Positions 27,196-36,108 of a DNA stretch of 64,000 nt are shown in pieces. The DNA is from Ktedonobacter sp. SOSP1-85 (lineage in GTDB: Bacteria; Chloroflexota; Ktedonobacteria; Ktedonobacterales; Ktedonobacteraceae): the NCBI RefSeq assembly GCF_016587415.1, contig NZ_BNJI01000001.1, positions 2,829,501-2,893,500 of the forward strand. Direction: 5' to 3'. The position numbers and the translations under genes were made by a program. The notes under the pieces were generated by a model, which saw only the letters and a list, made by a program, of their open reading frames with translations, was not told the origin of the DNA and did no database searches. Positions within the stretch are counted from its first letter, which is position 1; the number at the start of each line of letters is the position of its first letter.

Positions 27196-27250
27196 AAAAA
27201 GATGTGTTTGGCTGGGATCTTTGATCCCAGCCAAACACATCTTTTTTTTA
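27193..27250. terminator. Bidirectional intrinsic terminator
   Basis: 26-bp perfect stem (27194-27219 and 27223-27248) with loop TTT. The A-run on the left and T-run on the right make it a terminator on both strands. It overlaps the stop codon of the PHP gene (27193-27195) and lies 4 bp from the stop of the biotin carboxylase gene. Confidence 0.93.
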
Positions 27251-27253
27251 TTT

Positions 27254-28819
27254 CTATACCCTCCAGACGGCTTCTCTCCAGCCTCTCTCGCGCCAGCGGC
27301 TCTGTCCGCCTGCTCCATCTTCCTGGGGCTGCGTCCGAAGCTGCTTCTCTTTTATAGCCGCGTCCATTAGCAAGCTAGCGGCAAGCGCTGCAACCTGCTC
27401 AAGCGATGGCTCCTCCTGGGCATCTTGCTCCGCCGATATCTGCGCTTTATGCCCATCCCACTCTTGGGCGATAAAGTCTGTCGACATATCGCCTGCGAGA
27501 AAACGCGGTTGCTCCATTAGCCAGCGCGCGAAGGGCAACGTAGTGCGCACCCCCACCACCTGGTATTCAGCCAGGGCGCGGCGCATACGCGCGATGGCCT
27601 GCTCTCGATCCTTGCCCCAGACAACCAGCTTGGAGAGCAGCGGATCATAATACAGTGGCACCTGCAAGCCCGCATAGAGGCTGCTCTCAACCCGTACACC
27701 CGGTCCACCTGGCTCCTGCAACGCGCTTACAGTTCCAGTGGCAGGCAGGAAGCGGTTCTCGGGATCTTCCGCCGAGATGCGACACTCAATCGCAGACCCC
27801 CGCAAGACGATATCTTCCTGGGTAAAGGAGAGGGGCAGGCCCGCGGCCACGCGGAACTGCTCCTGGACAAGGTCAACTCCTGTACACCATTCTGTGACAG
27901 GATGCTCGACCTGGATACGCGCATTGACCTCCAGGAAATAGAAATTACCATCTGGTCCAACCAGGAACTCCGCCGTGCCAGCGTTAACATAGCCAATAGA
28001 GCGAATCAAATTTAGCGCCGCCGAGGTCATACGCTCACGCAATTCTTCATCGACAATAGGCGAGGGGCACTCTTCAATCAGCTTCTGGTGGCGACGCTGA
28101 ATACTACACTCGCGCTCTCCCAGGTGAACCGCATTACCATGCGTATCGGCGATAAACTGCACCTCGATATGGCGCGCGGGCGTAATAGCCTTCTCAAGGT
28201 AGACGCGCCCATCGCCAAAGGCGCTCTGAGCCTCGCTGCGTGCCGTCCGTAACGAGGATGAGAGATCCCTGGCCTCACGTACCAGGCGAATACCCTTGCC
28301 ACCACCACCCGCCGCGGCTTTCAGCAGAATAGGATATCCCAGGCCCTCGGCAATCTCCAGCGCCACCTGGTCATCCTCTACATCTGCCATCGCGCCAGGA
28401 ACAATGGGAACTCCCGCCGCCTGGGCAGTGCGGCGAGCCGCGGTCTTCTCACCCATCGCAAGCTGTGCCTCAACGGGAGGGCCCACAAAAATCAGTCCCG
28501 CCTGCTGGCAGGCACGCACGAACTCGGCGTTCTCCGCCAGAAAACCATAACCGGGATGAACCGCCTGGGCGCCTGATTGCTTCGCAACCTCTAACAACGT
28601 TGGAATATGTAGATAGCTCTGTGACGCCTGGGCAGGTCCTATATGATACGCCTCGTCGGCCATACGTACGTGCAGGGCATCGCGATCCGCGTCACTGTAG
28701 ACAGCAACACTGCGCAAGCCTAGTTCGCGACAAGCACGAATGATGCGCAGCGCTATCTCTCCGCGGTTCACGATCAACACTTTACGAAATGGCCAGAGAT
28801 CAAGAGAGTTGGCATGCAT
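27254..28819 (-). CDS. accC: Biotin carboxylase (acyl-CoA carboxylase subunit)
   Basis: ATP-dependent biotin carboxylase, 521 residues, against about 450 for stand-alone AccC. N-terminal domain KVLIVNRGEIALRIIRACRELG; ATP-grasp core with AAGGGGKGIRLVR, HLGERECSIQRRHQKLIEE and the catalytic EVNARIQVEHPVTE; C-terminal carboxylase domain with LVVWGKDREQAIARM. The extra ~70 residues at the C-terminus are charged and of low complexity, with no biotin-attachment MKM motif, so a separate carrier subunit is needed. None is in the window. It may serve acetyl- or propionyl-CoA carboxylase. The ATG start follows AGGAG. A -10 box TATACT with an upstream TG lies at 28864-28859 on this strand. Confidence 0.93.
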   Translation of the reverse strand: MHANSLDLWPFRKVLIVNRGEIALRIIRACRELGLRSVAVYSDADRDALHVRMADEAYHIGPAQASQSYLHIPTLLEVAKQSGAQAVHPGYGFLAENAEFVRACQQAGLIFVGPPVEAQLAMGEKTAARRTAQAAGVPIVPGAMADVEDDQVALEIAEGLGYPILLKAAAGGGGKGIRLVREARDLSSSLRTARSEAQSAFGDGRVYLEKAITPARHIEVQFIADTHGNAVHLGERECSIQRRHQKLIEECPSPIVDEELRERMTSAALNLIRSIGYVNAGTAEFLVGPDGNFYFLEVNARIQVEHPVTEWCTGVDLVQEQFRVAAGLPLSFTQEDIVLRGSAIECRISAEDPENRFLPATGTVSALQEPGGPGVRVESSLYAGLQVPLYYDPLLSKLVVWGKDREQAIARMRRALAEYQVVGVRTTLPFARWLMEQPRFLAGDMSTDFIAQEWDGHKAQISAEQDAQEEPSLEQVAALAASLLMDAAIKEKQLRTQPQEDGAGGQSRWRERGWREAVWRV

Positions 28820-28907
28820 ATGAAGGCTCCTTCGACTTCAGGTATTTTTCCTTGACACAGTATAACATGCCATAAACATCGACGACTAGGAAAAAAAGGC
28901 CATTCTT

Positions 28908-28935
28908 TTGGAAGAGTATTTCTTTTCACTATAAA
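28908..28935 (+). promoter_or_regulatory. Probable promoter of the MCP-like gene
   Basis: TTGGAA (28908-28913), 16 bp, TATAAA (28930-28935), giving a leader of about 110 nt. Confidence 0.45.
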
Positions 28936-29052
28936 GTACGCTACACTCCAATGTAGCCCTTTCAAATCTGAAACTCACCCACTCAGCAATGTGCCTTGTA
29001 GTCCACAATTCATAAAATCATCACCCTGCCGCCTGCGGAGGACACGCATACA

Positions 29053-31314
29053 ATGTTTAAGTCTATTGCGAATATTCCAATCTTTCGCCGCCTCTTCTAC
29101 GCCTTTCTTTTGGCGGCAGTCGTTCCTGGTCTTATCATCATCATCCTTGGATTTGTCTTCACAAATACGATCAACGGTCGTAGCGCCCAACTACGCTACG
29201 CGACAAACATGATCGAGGATAGCGCGTATATCAAATCGGAGATTCGCCTCTTGCGCGATCAGCCAGACTTGATTCGGTCTAACCTCTCCAATGGTGATCG
29301 CCTGACGAACTTTGTCCAGAACCTCGATGCCCAGGCCAGTGAGATTGATCGCAACCTCAGCCAATTTAAGGACAAGTATTCGCTTCAAGATTCCCCTAAG
29401 ATGAAGGGTATTCTCGACGCCGTCACCGCTGATTCAGCCGACACCAATATTCCACGTGTTCAGACGCAGACTCTTAACCTGCTAACAAGCACCACCTGGC
29501 GTCAATACTACGCGGCAGAACAGAGGCTGGATAACCACGATATGCCAAATGGCGACAAAACTGCTATCCTGAACGATCTCCAAACATTAGATAGCAAATA
29601 TAAAGAGCTCTCCGACCGCTGGGGCTTCGTTGATGTCTACGCGACCGAGATAAGCAACATCGTGGCCGATCCCGGAGCGTCCCTGAACAATACCCTTATC
29701 AGCGCGACCACTATCTCTTTCCTGTTTACCATCACCATCATCATCGTTATCGGTTACGTCGTCAACCGCACCATTACTGATCCCCTGCGCGACCTCGCTA
29801 ACCTGACCAAGCGTATCGCCCGCGGCGAGACAAACGCACGCGCTAATATCGATGGGCGCGACGAGATCTACACCGTCGCCACCTCCATGAATAACATGCT
29901 TGATAACATCGTTCGCCTGATTCAAGAGACACAATCGCAGCGCGACGTTCTACAGGGACAAGTTGAAAAGCTGGTGAGTGAGGTCAGTGGTGTTGGTGAA
30001 GGTGACCTGCGCGTTCAGGCTGAGGTCACCGCGGACGCTCTGGGTGTGCTGGCCGACTCCTTCAATTATATGGTTGAAGAGCTAGGCAGCCTGGTCGTAC
30101 GTGTCAAGATGGTGGCAGGCGAGGTCGAAAAATCGGCTACCTCTACCCTCGACCGTATGACGCAGTTGGTAGAGACCGGCGACATTCAGATCGGCCAGAT
30201 TGGTGAAGCCGAGGCCGTGGTCGAACAACTCGCATCCTCCAGCCGCCAGGTCGCCAGCCGTTCTCAAGTACTCCTGGAAGTAGCGAATCAGGCGCGTACC
30301 GATGCCCGCGCCGGTCGTAACTCGGTGTATCAAGCCATCGAAGGCATGGGACGCATCAACGAAAACGTACAGACCACTGCGAGTAAAGTCCAGAACCTGG
30401 GTGACCGCTCACGCGAAATCAATGAAATTGCTGAAGTTATCTCCAGCATCGCCCACCAGACAAATCGACTCGCGCTCGACGCCGCCATCCAGGCCGCCAT
30501 GGCCGGTGAGAACGGTAAGGGCTTTGGCGCCGTTGCCGCCGACATCCGCCGCCTGGCCGAACGCTCAAAGGAGCAGGCAGGCTTTATTAACCGCCTGGTA
30601 CGCAGCATTCGTGAAGACATTGGCGCGGTAGCAGTCTCCATGCAAGATACGCAGCGCGAGACGGCTGGCGGAGCACAATTGACGCAGCAGGCCGGTATCT
30701 CCCTGGGTTCGATCTTCGCCGCCATTGAAAACCAGGCCCGTGAAATTGATGGCATCAACCAGCTAGCCGTTGAACAGCTCACATCAACTGGCTCCGTCGT
30801 AAACCTGATGCATGCCGTCTCGGAGTCGACGCATCAGAGCAACGCAAGCACACGCGATGCCTCCGAGAACATGGAGCGCCTGGCACGCCTGGTTGAACAG
30901 CTACGCGCCTCGGTGGAAGCCTTTAAGCTGCGCGAAAATGAAGGCTATCTTGCCCCTAATAGCAACGCTCGCATCTCGGTCGACGATGGGAACAATCCTG
31001 GAGTCCCTATGGCAAACACGTTCCGTACTGTCTCATCAACCGCCATGCCAGCCTATTCACCAAATTCAGATAATCGCGGCTTCGATAATGGCTACGGTGA
31101 TTTCAATCAGTTCTCGCCCCAGTTCCCGGTCGAAGCTCAGGCCAACAGCAGAGGGTGGAATGCAGGGCTGCCACCAACCCGCAATAATCCACCTCGCTTG
31201 AATGCTCCCCAGAAAAACGGGCAACCATACAATAACGGTGGCGACTACAATGGCAATAACAATAGCAATGGCAACCGAGGCTATCCACAGAATCCGCAAA
31301 ATTCGAACTGGTAA
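29053..31314 (+). CDS. Methyl-accepting chemotaxis-like receptor
   Basis: Membrane receptor of 753 residues. TM1 (about 15-36), an all-helical outer domain of ~180 residues that may be a four-helix bundle, TM2 (about 218-237), a HAMP domain (238-290), and a second HAMP-like unit (GEGDLRVQAEVTADALGVLADSF, about 315-345). The long coiled signalling domain has its hairpin tip at SSIAHQTNRLALDAAIQAAMAGENGKGFG (about 464-492). The tip keeps the MCP pattern but has R for the usual first L (NRLALD for NLLALN), Q for E, and M for R. The last ~110 residues are Asn/Pro/Gly-rich. No che genes are nearby. It could control pili or another non-flagellar output, as PilJ-type proteins do. Confidence 0.88.
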   Translation: MFKSIANIPIFRRLFYAFLLAAVVPGLIIIILGFVFTNTINGRSAQLRYATNMIEDSAYIKSEIRLLRDQPDLIRSNLSNGDRLTNFVQNLDAQASEIDRNLSQFKDKYSLQDSPKMKGILDAVTADSADTNIPRVQTQTLNLLTSTTWRQYYAAEQRLDNHDMPNGDKTAILNDLQTLDSKYKELSDRWGFVDVYATEISNIVADPGASLNNTLISATTISFLFTITIIIVIGYVVNRTITDPLRDLANLTKRIARGETNARANIDGRDEIYTVATSMNNMLDNIVRLIQETQSQRDVLQGQVEKLVSEVSGVGEGDLRVQAEVTADALGVLADSFNYMVEELGSLVVRVKMVAGEVEKSATSTLDRMTQLVETGDIQIGQIGEAEAVVEQLASSSRQVASRSQVLLEVANQARTDARAGRNSVYQAIEGMGRINENVQTTASKVQNLGDRSREINEIAEVISSIAHQTNRLALDAAIQAAMAGENGKGFGAVAADIRRLAERSKEQAGFINRLVRSIREDIGAVAVSMQDTQRETAGGAQLTQQAGISLGSIFAAIENQAREIDGINQLAVEQLTSTGSVVNLMHAVSESTHQSNASTRDASENMERLARLVEQLRASVEAFKLRENEGYLAPNSNARISVDDGNNPGVPMANTFRTVSSTAMPAYSPNSDNRGFDNGYGDFNQFSPQFPVEAQANSRGWNAGLPPTRNNPPRLNAPQKNGQPYNNGGDYNGNNNSNGNRGYPQNPQNSNW

Positions 31315-31322
31315 TCAACAAA

Positions 31323-31366
31323 CGAAAAAGAGAGCGCTGTCATTTGTGACAGCGCCCTCTTTTTCG
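31323..31366 (+). terminator. Intrinsic terminator of the MCP-like gene
   Basis: A 20-bp stem (CGAAAAAGAGAGCGCTGTCA and its near complement, one mismatch), loop TTTG, ending in CTCTTTTTCG. It starts 8 bp after the stop codon. Confidence 0.88.
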
Positions 31367-31375
31367 TCTACCAGC

Positions 31376-31416
31376 TGTAGGATCCAAGCTCGCTTGGACT
31401 ATCTGCGAGCTACAGA
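31376..31416. repeat. Degenerate GTAGGGTCCA-type hairpin
   Basis: Reads CTGTAGGATCCAAGCTCGCTTGGACTATCTGCGAGCTACAG in two nested inverted repeats, a diverged relative of the GTAGGGTCCATGC elements. It overlaps the last codons of the methyltransferase gene that ends at 31399. Confidence 0.45.
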
Positions 31417-32235
31417 GCGCTGGCGTACCGCCTCATAGAGCAGAATGCCCGCAGCCATTGCGGCGTTGAGCGACTCAATGCCAGCCGCCTGGGGGATAGC
31501 TACAGGGATGGTTGCCAGGGCACGCGCGGCCTGCGAAGGACCATGCGCCTCGTTTCCGATGATGAGCGCAAAAGGCGCCACGAGATCGAGGTCGAAGTAC
31601 ACATTGGGGCTGTGTGCCTCTGCCATCAATACCCGCTCCTGGCAATGTGCCCGCACGCGCTCCTGAATCTCATCCCAGTTGACATTGCTCTCAACAGGCA
31701 AGAAGAGGTGAGCGCCAGCAGCAGAACGAATCACCTTGGGGTTAAAACAATCGACACAGTTGGGTGTCAGAAGCACACGCTCAACATCAGCGGCCAGGGC
31801 GGTACGCATAATGGTCCCCATATTACCTGGATCAGCCAGGTCGTCCAGAATCAGGAGCGCGGGGCGCGATGCGGGTGCACGTCGCCGGATCACGGTCGCG
31901 GCCTCAAAGGACGCCAGGTCCATGACACACACAATTCCCTGAGAGGTCTGTACGTCGCTAATGGCTTCCATTACCCGCTCACTGACTTCAAAGAGCTGCT
32001 GCTCGCCCAATTCGGCGTTTTTCACCCGCTCAAGTAAGAGTCGGGTCTCAGCCTGGCGCTGCATGACCTCCGGCTGGTAGTATACCTCCAGCGGAATCAT
32101 CCCCGCGTCCAGCAGCGCCAGCAAGAGGTGCGGCCCCTCCAAAAGACACTGGCCACTTTTTTTGCGCCCACGCGCGGTATGCAAACGCTGTAGCTTACTC
32201 ACACGCGGATTAGCTGTACTACTAATCAATGTCAT
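31399..32235 (-). CDS. SpoU/TrmH-family RNA 2'-O-methyltransferase
   Basis: SPOUT RNA methyltransferase of 278 residues, probably acting on rRNA. The start ATG 32235 follows GAGGG; a longer frame would extend into the palindrome at 32251. N-terminal substrate-binding domain: ISSTANPRVSKLQRLHTARGRKKS...LEGPHLLLALL. Knotted SAM-binding domain: motif 1 LDDLADPGNMGTIMRTA (conserved N and R), motif 2 ALIIGNEAHG and motif 3 VAIPQAAGIESLNAAMAAGILLYE. It lies downstream of rplT on the same strand, as rRNA methyltransferase genes often do, but behind a large hairpin. Confidence 0.92.
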   Translation of the reverse strand: MTLISSTANPRVSKLQRLHTARGRKKSGQCLLEGPHLLLALLDAGMIPLEVYYQPEVMQRQAETRLLLERVKNAELGEQQLFEVSERVMEAISDVQTSQGIVCVMDLASFEAATVIRRRAPASRPALLILDDLADPGNMGTIMRTALAADVERVLLTPNCVDCFNPKVIRSAAGAHLFLPVESNVNWDEIQERVRAHCQERVLMAEAHSPNVYFDLDLVAPFALIIGNEAHGPSQAARALATIPVAIPQAAGIESLNAAMAAGILLYEAVRQRSVARR

Positions 32236-32250
32236 GTTTTTTCCCTCTGT

Positions 32251-32312
32251 AGTGGCGCAAAAGAATGCGCCGGAACCAGCACGCTGGTTCCGGCGCATTC
32301 TTTTGCGCTACT
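32251..32312 (-). terminator. Long palindrome between rplT and the methyltransferase gene
   Basis: 30-bp arms (32251-32280 and 32283-32312) with a 2-nt loop and one mismatch. The stem holds GCGCAAAAGAATGCGCCGG. It is placed 10 bp after the rplT stop on the minus strand. It should end or process the rpmI-rplT transcript. Confidence 0.8.
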
Positions 32313-32322
32313 ACTGCAATCC

Positions 32323-32688
32323 TTACTTGGCGGCTTCAACAGCCGCGAGCGCGGCCTTCACCACAGCGCTAAAGGCGTCCATGTCATTGACAGCCATCTC
32401 AGCAAGAATCTTGCGGTCGACGTCGATGTTGGCAACATGAATGGCGTGCATCAAAGTGCTATAAGAAATGCCATGCATGCGCGCGGCGGCGTTGATACGC
32501 GTGATCCAGAGGCTACGCATATCGCGCTTGCGGTTACGGCGGTCGCGATACATGTAAGCCATTGAGCGCATGACTGATTCATGCGCCGGGCGGAATAAGC
32601 GCTTACGTGTACCACGGTGGCCTTCCGCAAATTGTAAAAGTTTTTTATGCTTCTTGTGGGCAGGTACGCCACGTTTTACTCTTGGCAT
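32323..32688 (-). CDS. rplT: 50S ribosomal protein L20
   Basis: 121 residues, full length. The basic N-terminus MPRVKRGVPAHKKHKKLLQFAEGH, then RNRKRDMRSLWITRINAAAR and LMHAIHVANIDVDRKILAEMA, are diagnostic. An Ala-rich tail follows the core. It binds 23S rRNA early in assembly and in other phyla represses its own operon. It follows rpmI by 34 bp. Confidence 0.98.
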   Translation of the reverse strand: MPRVKRGVPAHKKHKKLLQFAEGHRGTRKRLFRPAHESVMRSMAYMYRDRRNRKRDMRSLWITRINAAARMHGISYSTLMHAIHVANIDVDRKILAEMAVNDMDAFSAVVKAALAAVEAAK

Positions 32689-32722
32689 AGTTCTTTAGAA
32701 TCCTCCGTTTAAATCTTAACAA

Positions 32723-32926
32723 CTAGAAGGCGTAAGGCAGCAAGCGCTTCAGACGACGTGTATCGGCTGTCGCGAGCTGGAACTTCTTGTCGGCCGATTG
32801 GGTGAAATGGGAGGACTTGTTGGTGCGCAGGTGGTTGATGGCCACTTTACGACGCATGAACTTGCCGGAGCCGGTCACCTGGACCCGCTTGGCCATGGCT
32901 TTGTGTGTCTTCAGTTTCTGCTTCAT
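32723..32926 (-). CDS. rpmI: 50S ribosomal protein L35
   Basis: 67 residues from ATG 32926 (KQKLKTHKAMAKRVQVTGSGK), with the conserved KRLLPY near the C-terminus. An in-frame ATG at 32941 has a weaker context. First gene of a two-gene rpmI-rplT operon. infC, normally first, is not in the window, and a leader of about 340 nt takes its place. Confidence 0.96.
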   Translation of the reverse strand: MKQKLKTHKAMAKRVQVTGSGKFMRRKVAINHLRTNKSSHFTQSADKKFQLATADTRRLKRLLPYAF

Positions 32927-32984
32927 GACTCTTCTTTCCATTTTCTGGCGGGGTAGACAATAAATGAGAGCAACTGCTTTCTAT

Positions 32985-33042
32985 GCAGCCATACCTCTTC
33001 ACAATTCTCATGGCTGCCTGTGTTTCCCACACAAAAACAGCC
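32985..33042 (-). promoter_or_regulatory. rpmI-rplT leader with mutually exclusive hairpins
   Basis: On the minus strand GGCTG (33042-33038) can pair with CAGCC inside GCAGCCAT (33017-33010), closing a stem with TGTGT/ACACA inside. The same GCAGCCAT can instead pair perfectly with ATGGCTGC (32992-32985), about 60 nt before the rpmI start. Two alternative folds in a ribosomal leader suggest autoregulation, with L20 as the obvious ligand. This is inference. The rest of 32927-33325 is leader and promoter; no infC reading frame is present. Confidence 0.4.
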
Positions 33043-33271
33043 GCTCAATTGCTAACGCAGCGCATCAACCTTTTTCTCTGTAGTCTCATGCTCTCATATC
33101 AAGAACAGCCAACAGTGTGAGGGTCGAAGACACCTACATCAGAAGAGGGCGGTACTATAACGTATCCCGCAATGCTTGAATGCTAAATTTTTCAGCCCTT
33201 TCAAGCAATAAGCACTCCATCAAAGGCGCAGAGAAGCCTTTTTCAAGAGATATTCCCCGCTTGCGTGAACG

Positions 33272-33301
33272 ATTATAGCATAACTGGCTCTCTCTTCGCA
33301 A
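33272..33301 (-). promoter_or_regulatory. Promoter of rpmI-rplT
   Basis: On the minus strand TTGCGA (33301-33296), 18 bp, and TATAAT (33277-33272), the latter preceded by TGC as an extended -10. It predicts a start near 33265 and a leader of about 340 nt. Confidence 0.65.
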
Positions 33302-33325
33302 TATGGAGCCTTCCCTTTCTTCTCT

Positions 33326-34440
33326 TTAAGTCACATTTCTTTTGAAGCCGCGCAGAGAGGGCCTGGAGAGCCAACCAGGGCGCGAAAGGCGGCTGCTAAA
33401 GCGGCTTAGCCCACGCCGAGGCTTGATCGGCTCTTCGGGGACGCTACGCGCGCGTGCCATACGCCAGGCTGCATGTATACAGAGTCCCCATCCCCAGAGC
33501 AGAAACGGGAGGCAGATACCCAGCAAGCCAGCCAGTTCCCAACCAGGCTGTTGTAGCCCATAATCATATGTGGCAAGCGCGCCAATCTGGAGCAGGAAGA
33601 GTAAGGCCAGACTACGCCAGCTCCCGGTACACAGCAATAACACCAGGGGCAGCAACAAACTTGCCGGTCGATATACAGGATGCAGATAAGCCAGCAATAA
33701 TAGCAACCAGGCCGCACAAAAAGCGAGTAGTTCTAGCGTCTGAGCCAGCCAGAGGCTAAAGCCAAGAAAGCACGCCATCACTACTAGCTCACCCACCACC
33801 CACCACGAAGGGTGCCACATGTCTACAACCCAGCCAGGATGGCCCCTGATAAGTGCAAGCAGGCCCGCCTCCAATGAAGCATGCGCCTCTGGCGACCAGA
33901 AGATCATCTGCCCCTGCTGGAACAGACCCCCTCCTCCCCAACCTTGCCAATACGGCAGATAGGTAAGCCCCAGCGCAAAAAGGCTCAGCACACACAACAG
34001 AGTCCACTGCCCAAGATGTCGCCAGCGCGAGGCATGCCATAGCGCGTTCTCCCGGATAAAGAAGCCTGCACAGAGCGGGAGCAGTACGACACAGGGGGGA
34101 TACATCAGCATTGCCAGCAGTAGAAAGAGCCAGCCAACCAGCAAAGCCCCGCGCAACCAGCACCAGAGCACGACGCATAGCAGGCAAATTACCACGATCT
34201 CCACATGCATCTGCGCGATACCCAGTGCCAATACCAGGGGATTCCAGGCATATAGTAGCACGGCCGAAATCCGCCATTCTGGCTTCAGGTGCTTCGTCAA
34301 CTGCCAGAGCAGAGCTATCGTCAAGAAGTAAGCCACGCTCCCAAGCAAGCGCAAACCCAGCACCTGCCATCCCACATGCTCCCGCGCCACCAGTGTGAGT
34401 AGTAAATTTATATCTAGCCATGCCGGGCCATACGCCGCGG
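33326..34440 (-). pseudogene. GT87-like membrane glycosyltransferase, C-terminal part (frameshifted)
   Basis: C-terminal part of a polytopic membrane glycosyltransferase of the DUF2029/GT87 (mannosyltransferase-like) type. It has about eight hydrophobic helices and a basic C-terminal tail rich in Ser/Arg. In this frame the sequence before the first ATG (34390) continues upstream as AAYGPAWLDINLLLTLV, which directly continues the preceding fragment (34414-35082) after a shift of one base. The family motif YGP-W is thus restored only by joining the two frames. The lost base may be in the GGGGG or CCCC run at about 34440-34460. Either a real inactivating deletion or a sequence error would explain it. 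Confidence 0.7.
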
Positions 34441-35082
34441 CAGGGGTGAGATGCCCCCTAGTGCCATGACAGCCACATCTTGAGGAAACATCTGTGGACT
34501 CACAAGATAAGGATTTACCGCGTAGAGAACTATCAAGCGCCCATATAAACTTGAATGCAAGATATCACTGGCCAGGAGGCTACTGCCCAGCGGTGCAAAG
34601 AGCATCAGCACGACAAAGAGGGCAGCCCAACCAACGATGCTACCAAGCAGAATACCTTGAGCAGCACGATCCTGGTAGCGTGCCGCTCGCACGCCCCAAC
34701 GCCAGAGCAGCGCCTGTACCAGCAGTGCGAGCAAGAACATCAGCCCCTGCCACCAGCCAGCATCTAGTGGGAGCTTCTCCTCCAAAAGGTGATAGATGCC
34801 AGACAGCCAGGGCCAGAGCGTAGCCAGGCTAGCCTGCATAGGCGCAAAGCCCAGACGAAGCCAGGATGGGTAGAGCGCGACCAGGCAGAGGCCCAATCCA
34901 GCACCCAGGCCATACAAGCTCAAAAGCCAGCGCCCAAAGCCAGGAGGACGCTCTCCCTTTAGCAGAGCCTGAGCATACCTGCGCATACGCGTTATACCAG
35001 GAGTAGTAGGCAACGACTCAATAAACTCACGCTCTTGTGTATAAGTTGAAGTCATCCCTCTATGGGGCGCTCGCTGTGACAT
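34414..35082 (-). pseudogene. GT87-like membrane glycosyltransferase, N-terminal part (frameshifted)
   Basis: N-terminal 222 residues: a cytoplasmic start with charged residues, then three to four membrane helices. Near the end is YGRLIVLYAVNPYLVSPQMFPQDVAVMAL, the loop typical of bacterial polyprenyl-phosphate mannose transferases, where FP-D would be followed by YGP-W. The frame then runs into PRRMARHG-stop while the expected continuation lies in the next frame. The start is ATG 35082, with AAGGA six bases upstream. It is divergent from rpsF. The intact protein would be about 580 residues. Confidence 0.7.
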
Positions 35083-35253
35083 AGTCAATCCTTACCATAT
35101 GCAAAGTACTGATCAGAGCACACAAACCCAAAACATGAATTTGGCGTACATTGGAAATAAACGCCAAAAACTCCCCACTTTTCTTTCCGCTTTGCCAGAT
35201 TTGGGGTGTATAAAAAGAATAGGTAGATACAAAGAGTCACTTGCCCGACTCTA

Positions 35254-35282
35254 TTGTCAGTTAGAATGAACAATGTTATAAT
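35254..35282 (+). promoter_or_regulatory. Promoter of the rpsF-ssb-rpsR operon
   Basis: TTGTCA (35254-35259), 17 bp, TATAAT (35277-35282) with TG two bases before it. The leader to rpsF is about 225 nt. The gap 35083-35514 otherwise holds only this leader and, on the other strand, the start region of the glycosyltransferase. Confidence 0.7.
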
Positions 35283-35514
35283 AGCGTGGTACTGATGCCC
35301 ACAATAGCCGCTGCTGGTACCTGTTACCTACAGATACCCGTCTTGATGGCAGTGGATGTCGCTCCCACGCTTGAGCGTGGGACAATTTGTTATAAGCCGC
35401 CAATTCGTGCGCGGCATCTGTCATTTGCATCGTTCAACTGGAATTGATGCTCCACCTAGCCCTGGCAGAAAAAATACCTGACCAGGGTCGAACCCACAGG
35501 AAGGAGGGGGCTTC

Positions 35515-36069
35515 GTGAGAAGAGATTATGAACTGGCTTTCATTCTCAACCCCGAAGTCAGCGAAGAGGAGACACGCGCCATTCTGGATCGTGTCGAACA
35601 GATCGTCGCAAATTATGGCGGTCAGATTGTAAAGGTGAATAATTGGGGACGTCGGCGTCTCGCTTACCCTATCGAGCGACACCGCGACGGCATTTATGTA
35701 TTCATTGATATGATCCTGACCCCGGAGACGGTAGCCGAAATCGAGCGTACGCTCAAGGTTTCGGAGTCTGTCCTTCGTTATATGACCAAGAAACGTGACC
35801 CCAAAGCAGTGCAGAAGGAGCGCGAGGATCGTGAGGCCCGCGAGGCACGTGCAGCCGAGGCTGCCGCCGCAGCAGCAGCTGCTCCCGCCAGCGAGGGTGA
35901 GGCGCCGACCAGCGAGCAGGAGACCCCCGAGGTCGCTACTGCCGAGGCCAGCACCGAGAGCAGCCCCGCTACTGCATCCGAGGAGGGACCCGTCCCCCCA
36001 GCTCTGAGGAGTCTGTTGAGGCTTAGTTGTCACATGTCAGGGCATGTTCGTTCTAACTCTCAATCATAG
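35515..36069 (+). CDS. rpsF: 30S ribosomal protein S6 (tail probably frameshifted)
   Basis: S6 core of about 95 residues (RRDYELAFILNPEVSEEETRAI, NNWGRRRLAYPI, GIYVFIDM) followed by a Glu/Ala-rich tail. GTG start at 35515 after AAGGAGG. As read the protein has 184 residues and ends in an odd basic stretch (ALRSLLRLSCHMSGHVRSNSQS). Shifting by one base at the C6 run near 35995-36000 gives instead SSEESVEA and a stop at 36027-36029, in keeping with the acidic tail. A missing C in the run (slippage or sequence error) is therefore likely. First gene of rpsF-ssb-rpsR; rplI is not present. Confidence 0.93.
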   Translation: MRRDYELAFILNPEVSEEETRAILDRVEQIVANYGGQIVKVNNWGRRRLAYPIERHRDGIYVFIDMILTPETVAEIERTLKVSESVLRYMTKKRDPKAVQKEREDREAREARAAEAAAAAAAAPASEGEAPTSEQETPEVATAEASTESSPATASEEGPVPPALRSLLRLSCHMSGHVRSNSQS

Positions 36070-36108
36070 GTCAGGGCAGTTTTACGGGCGAAAGGATTTG
36101 TTTGAGAC

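Noticed and set aside
33789..34421. 210-residue minus-strand frame within the glycosyltransferase
   Set aside because: It has an Ala/Gly/Cys-rich composition without membrane helices and is a shadow of the GT87-like frame, although it was checked as a possible shifted continuation.
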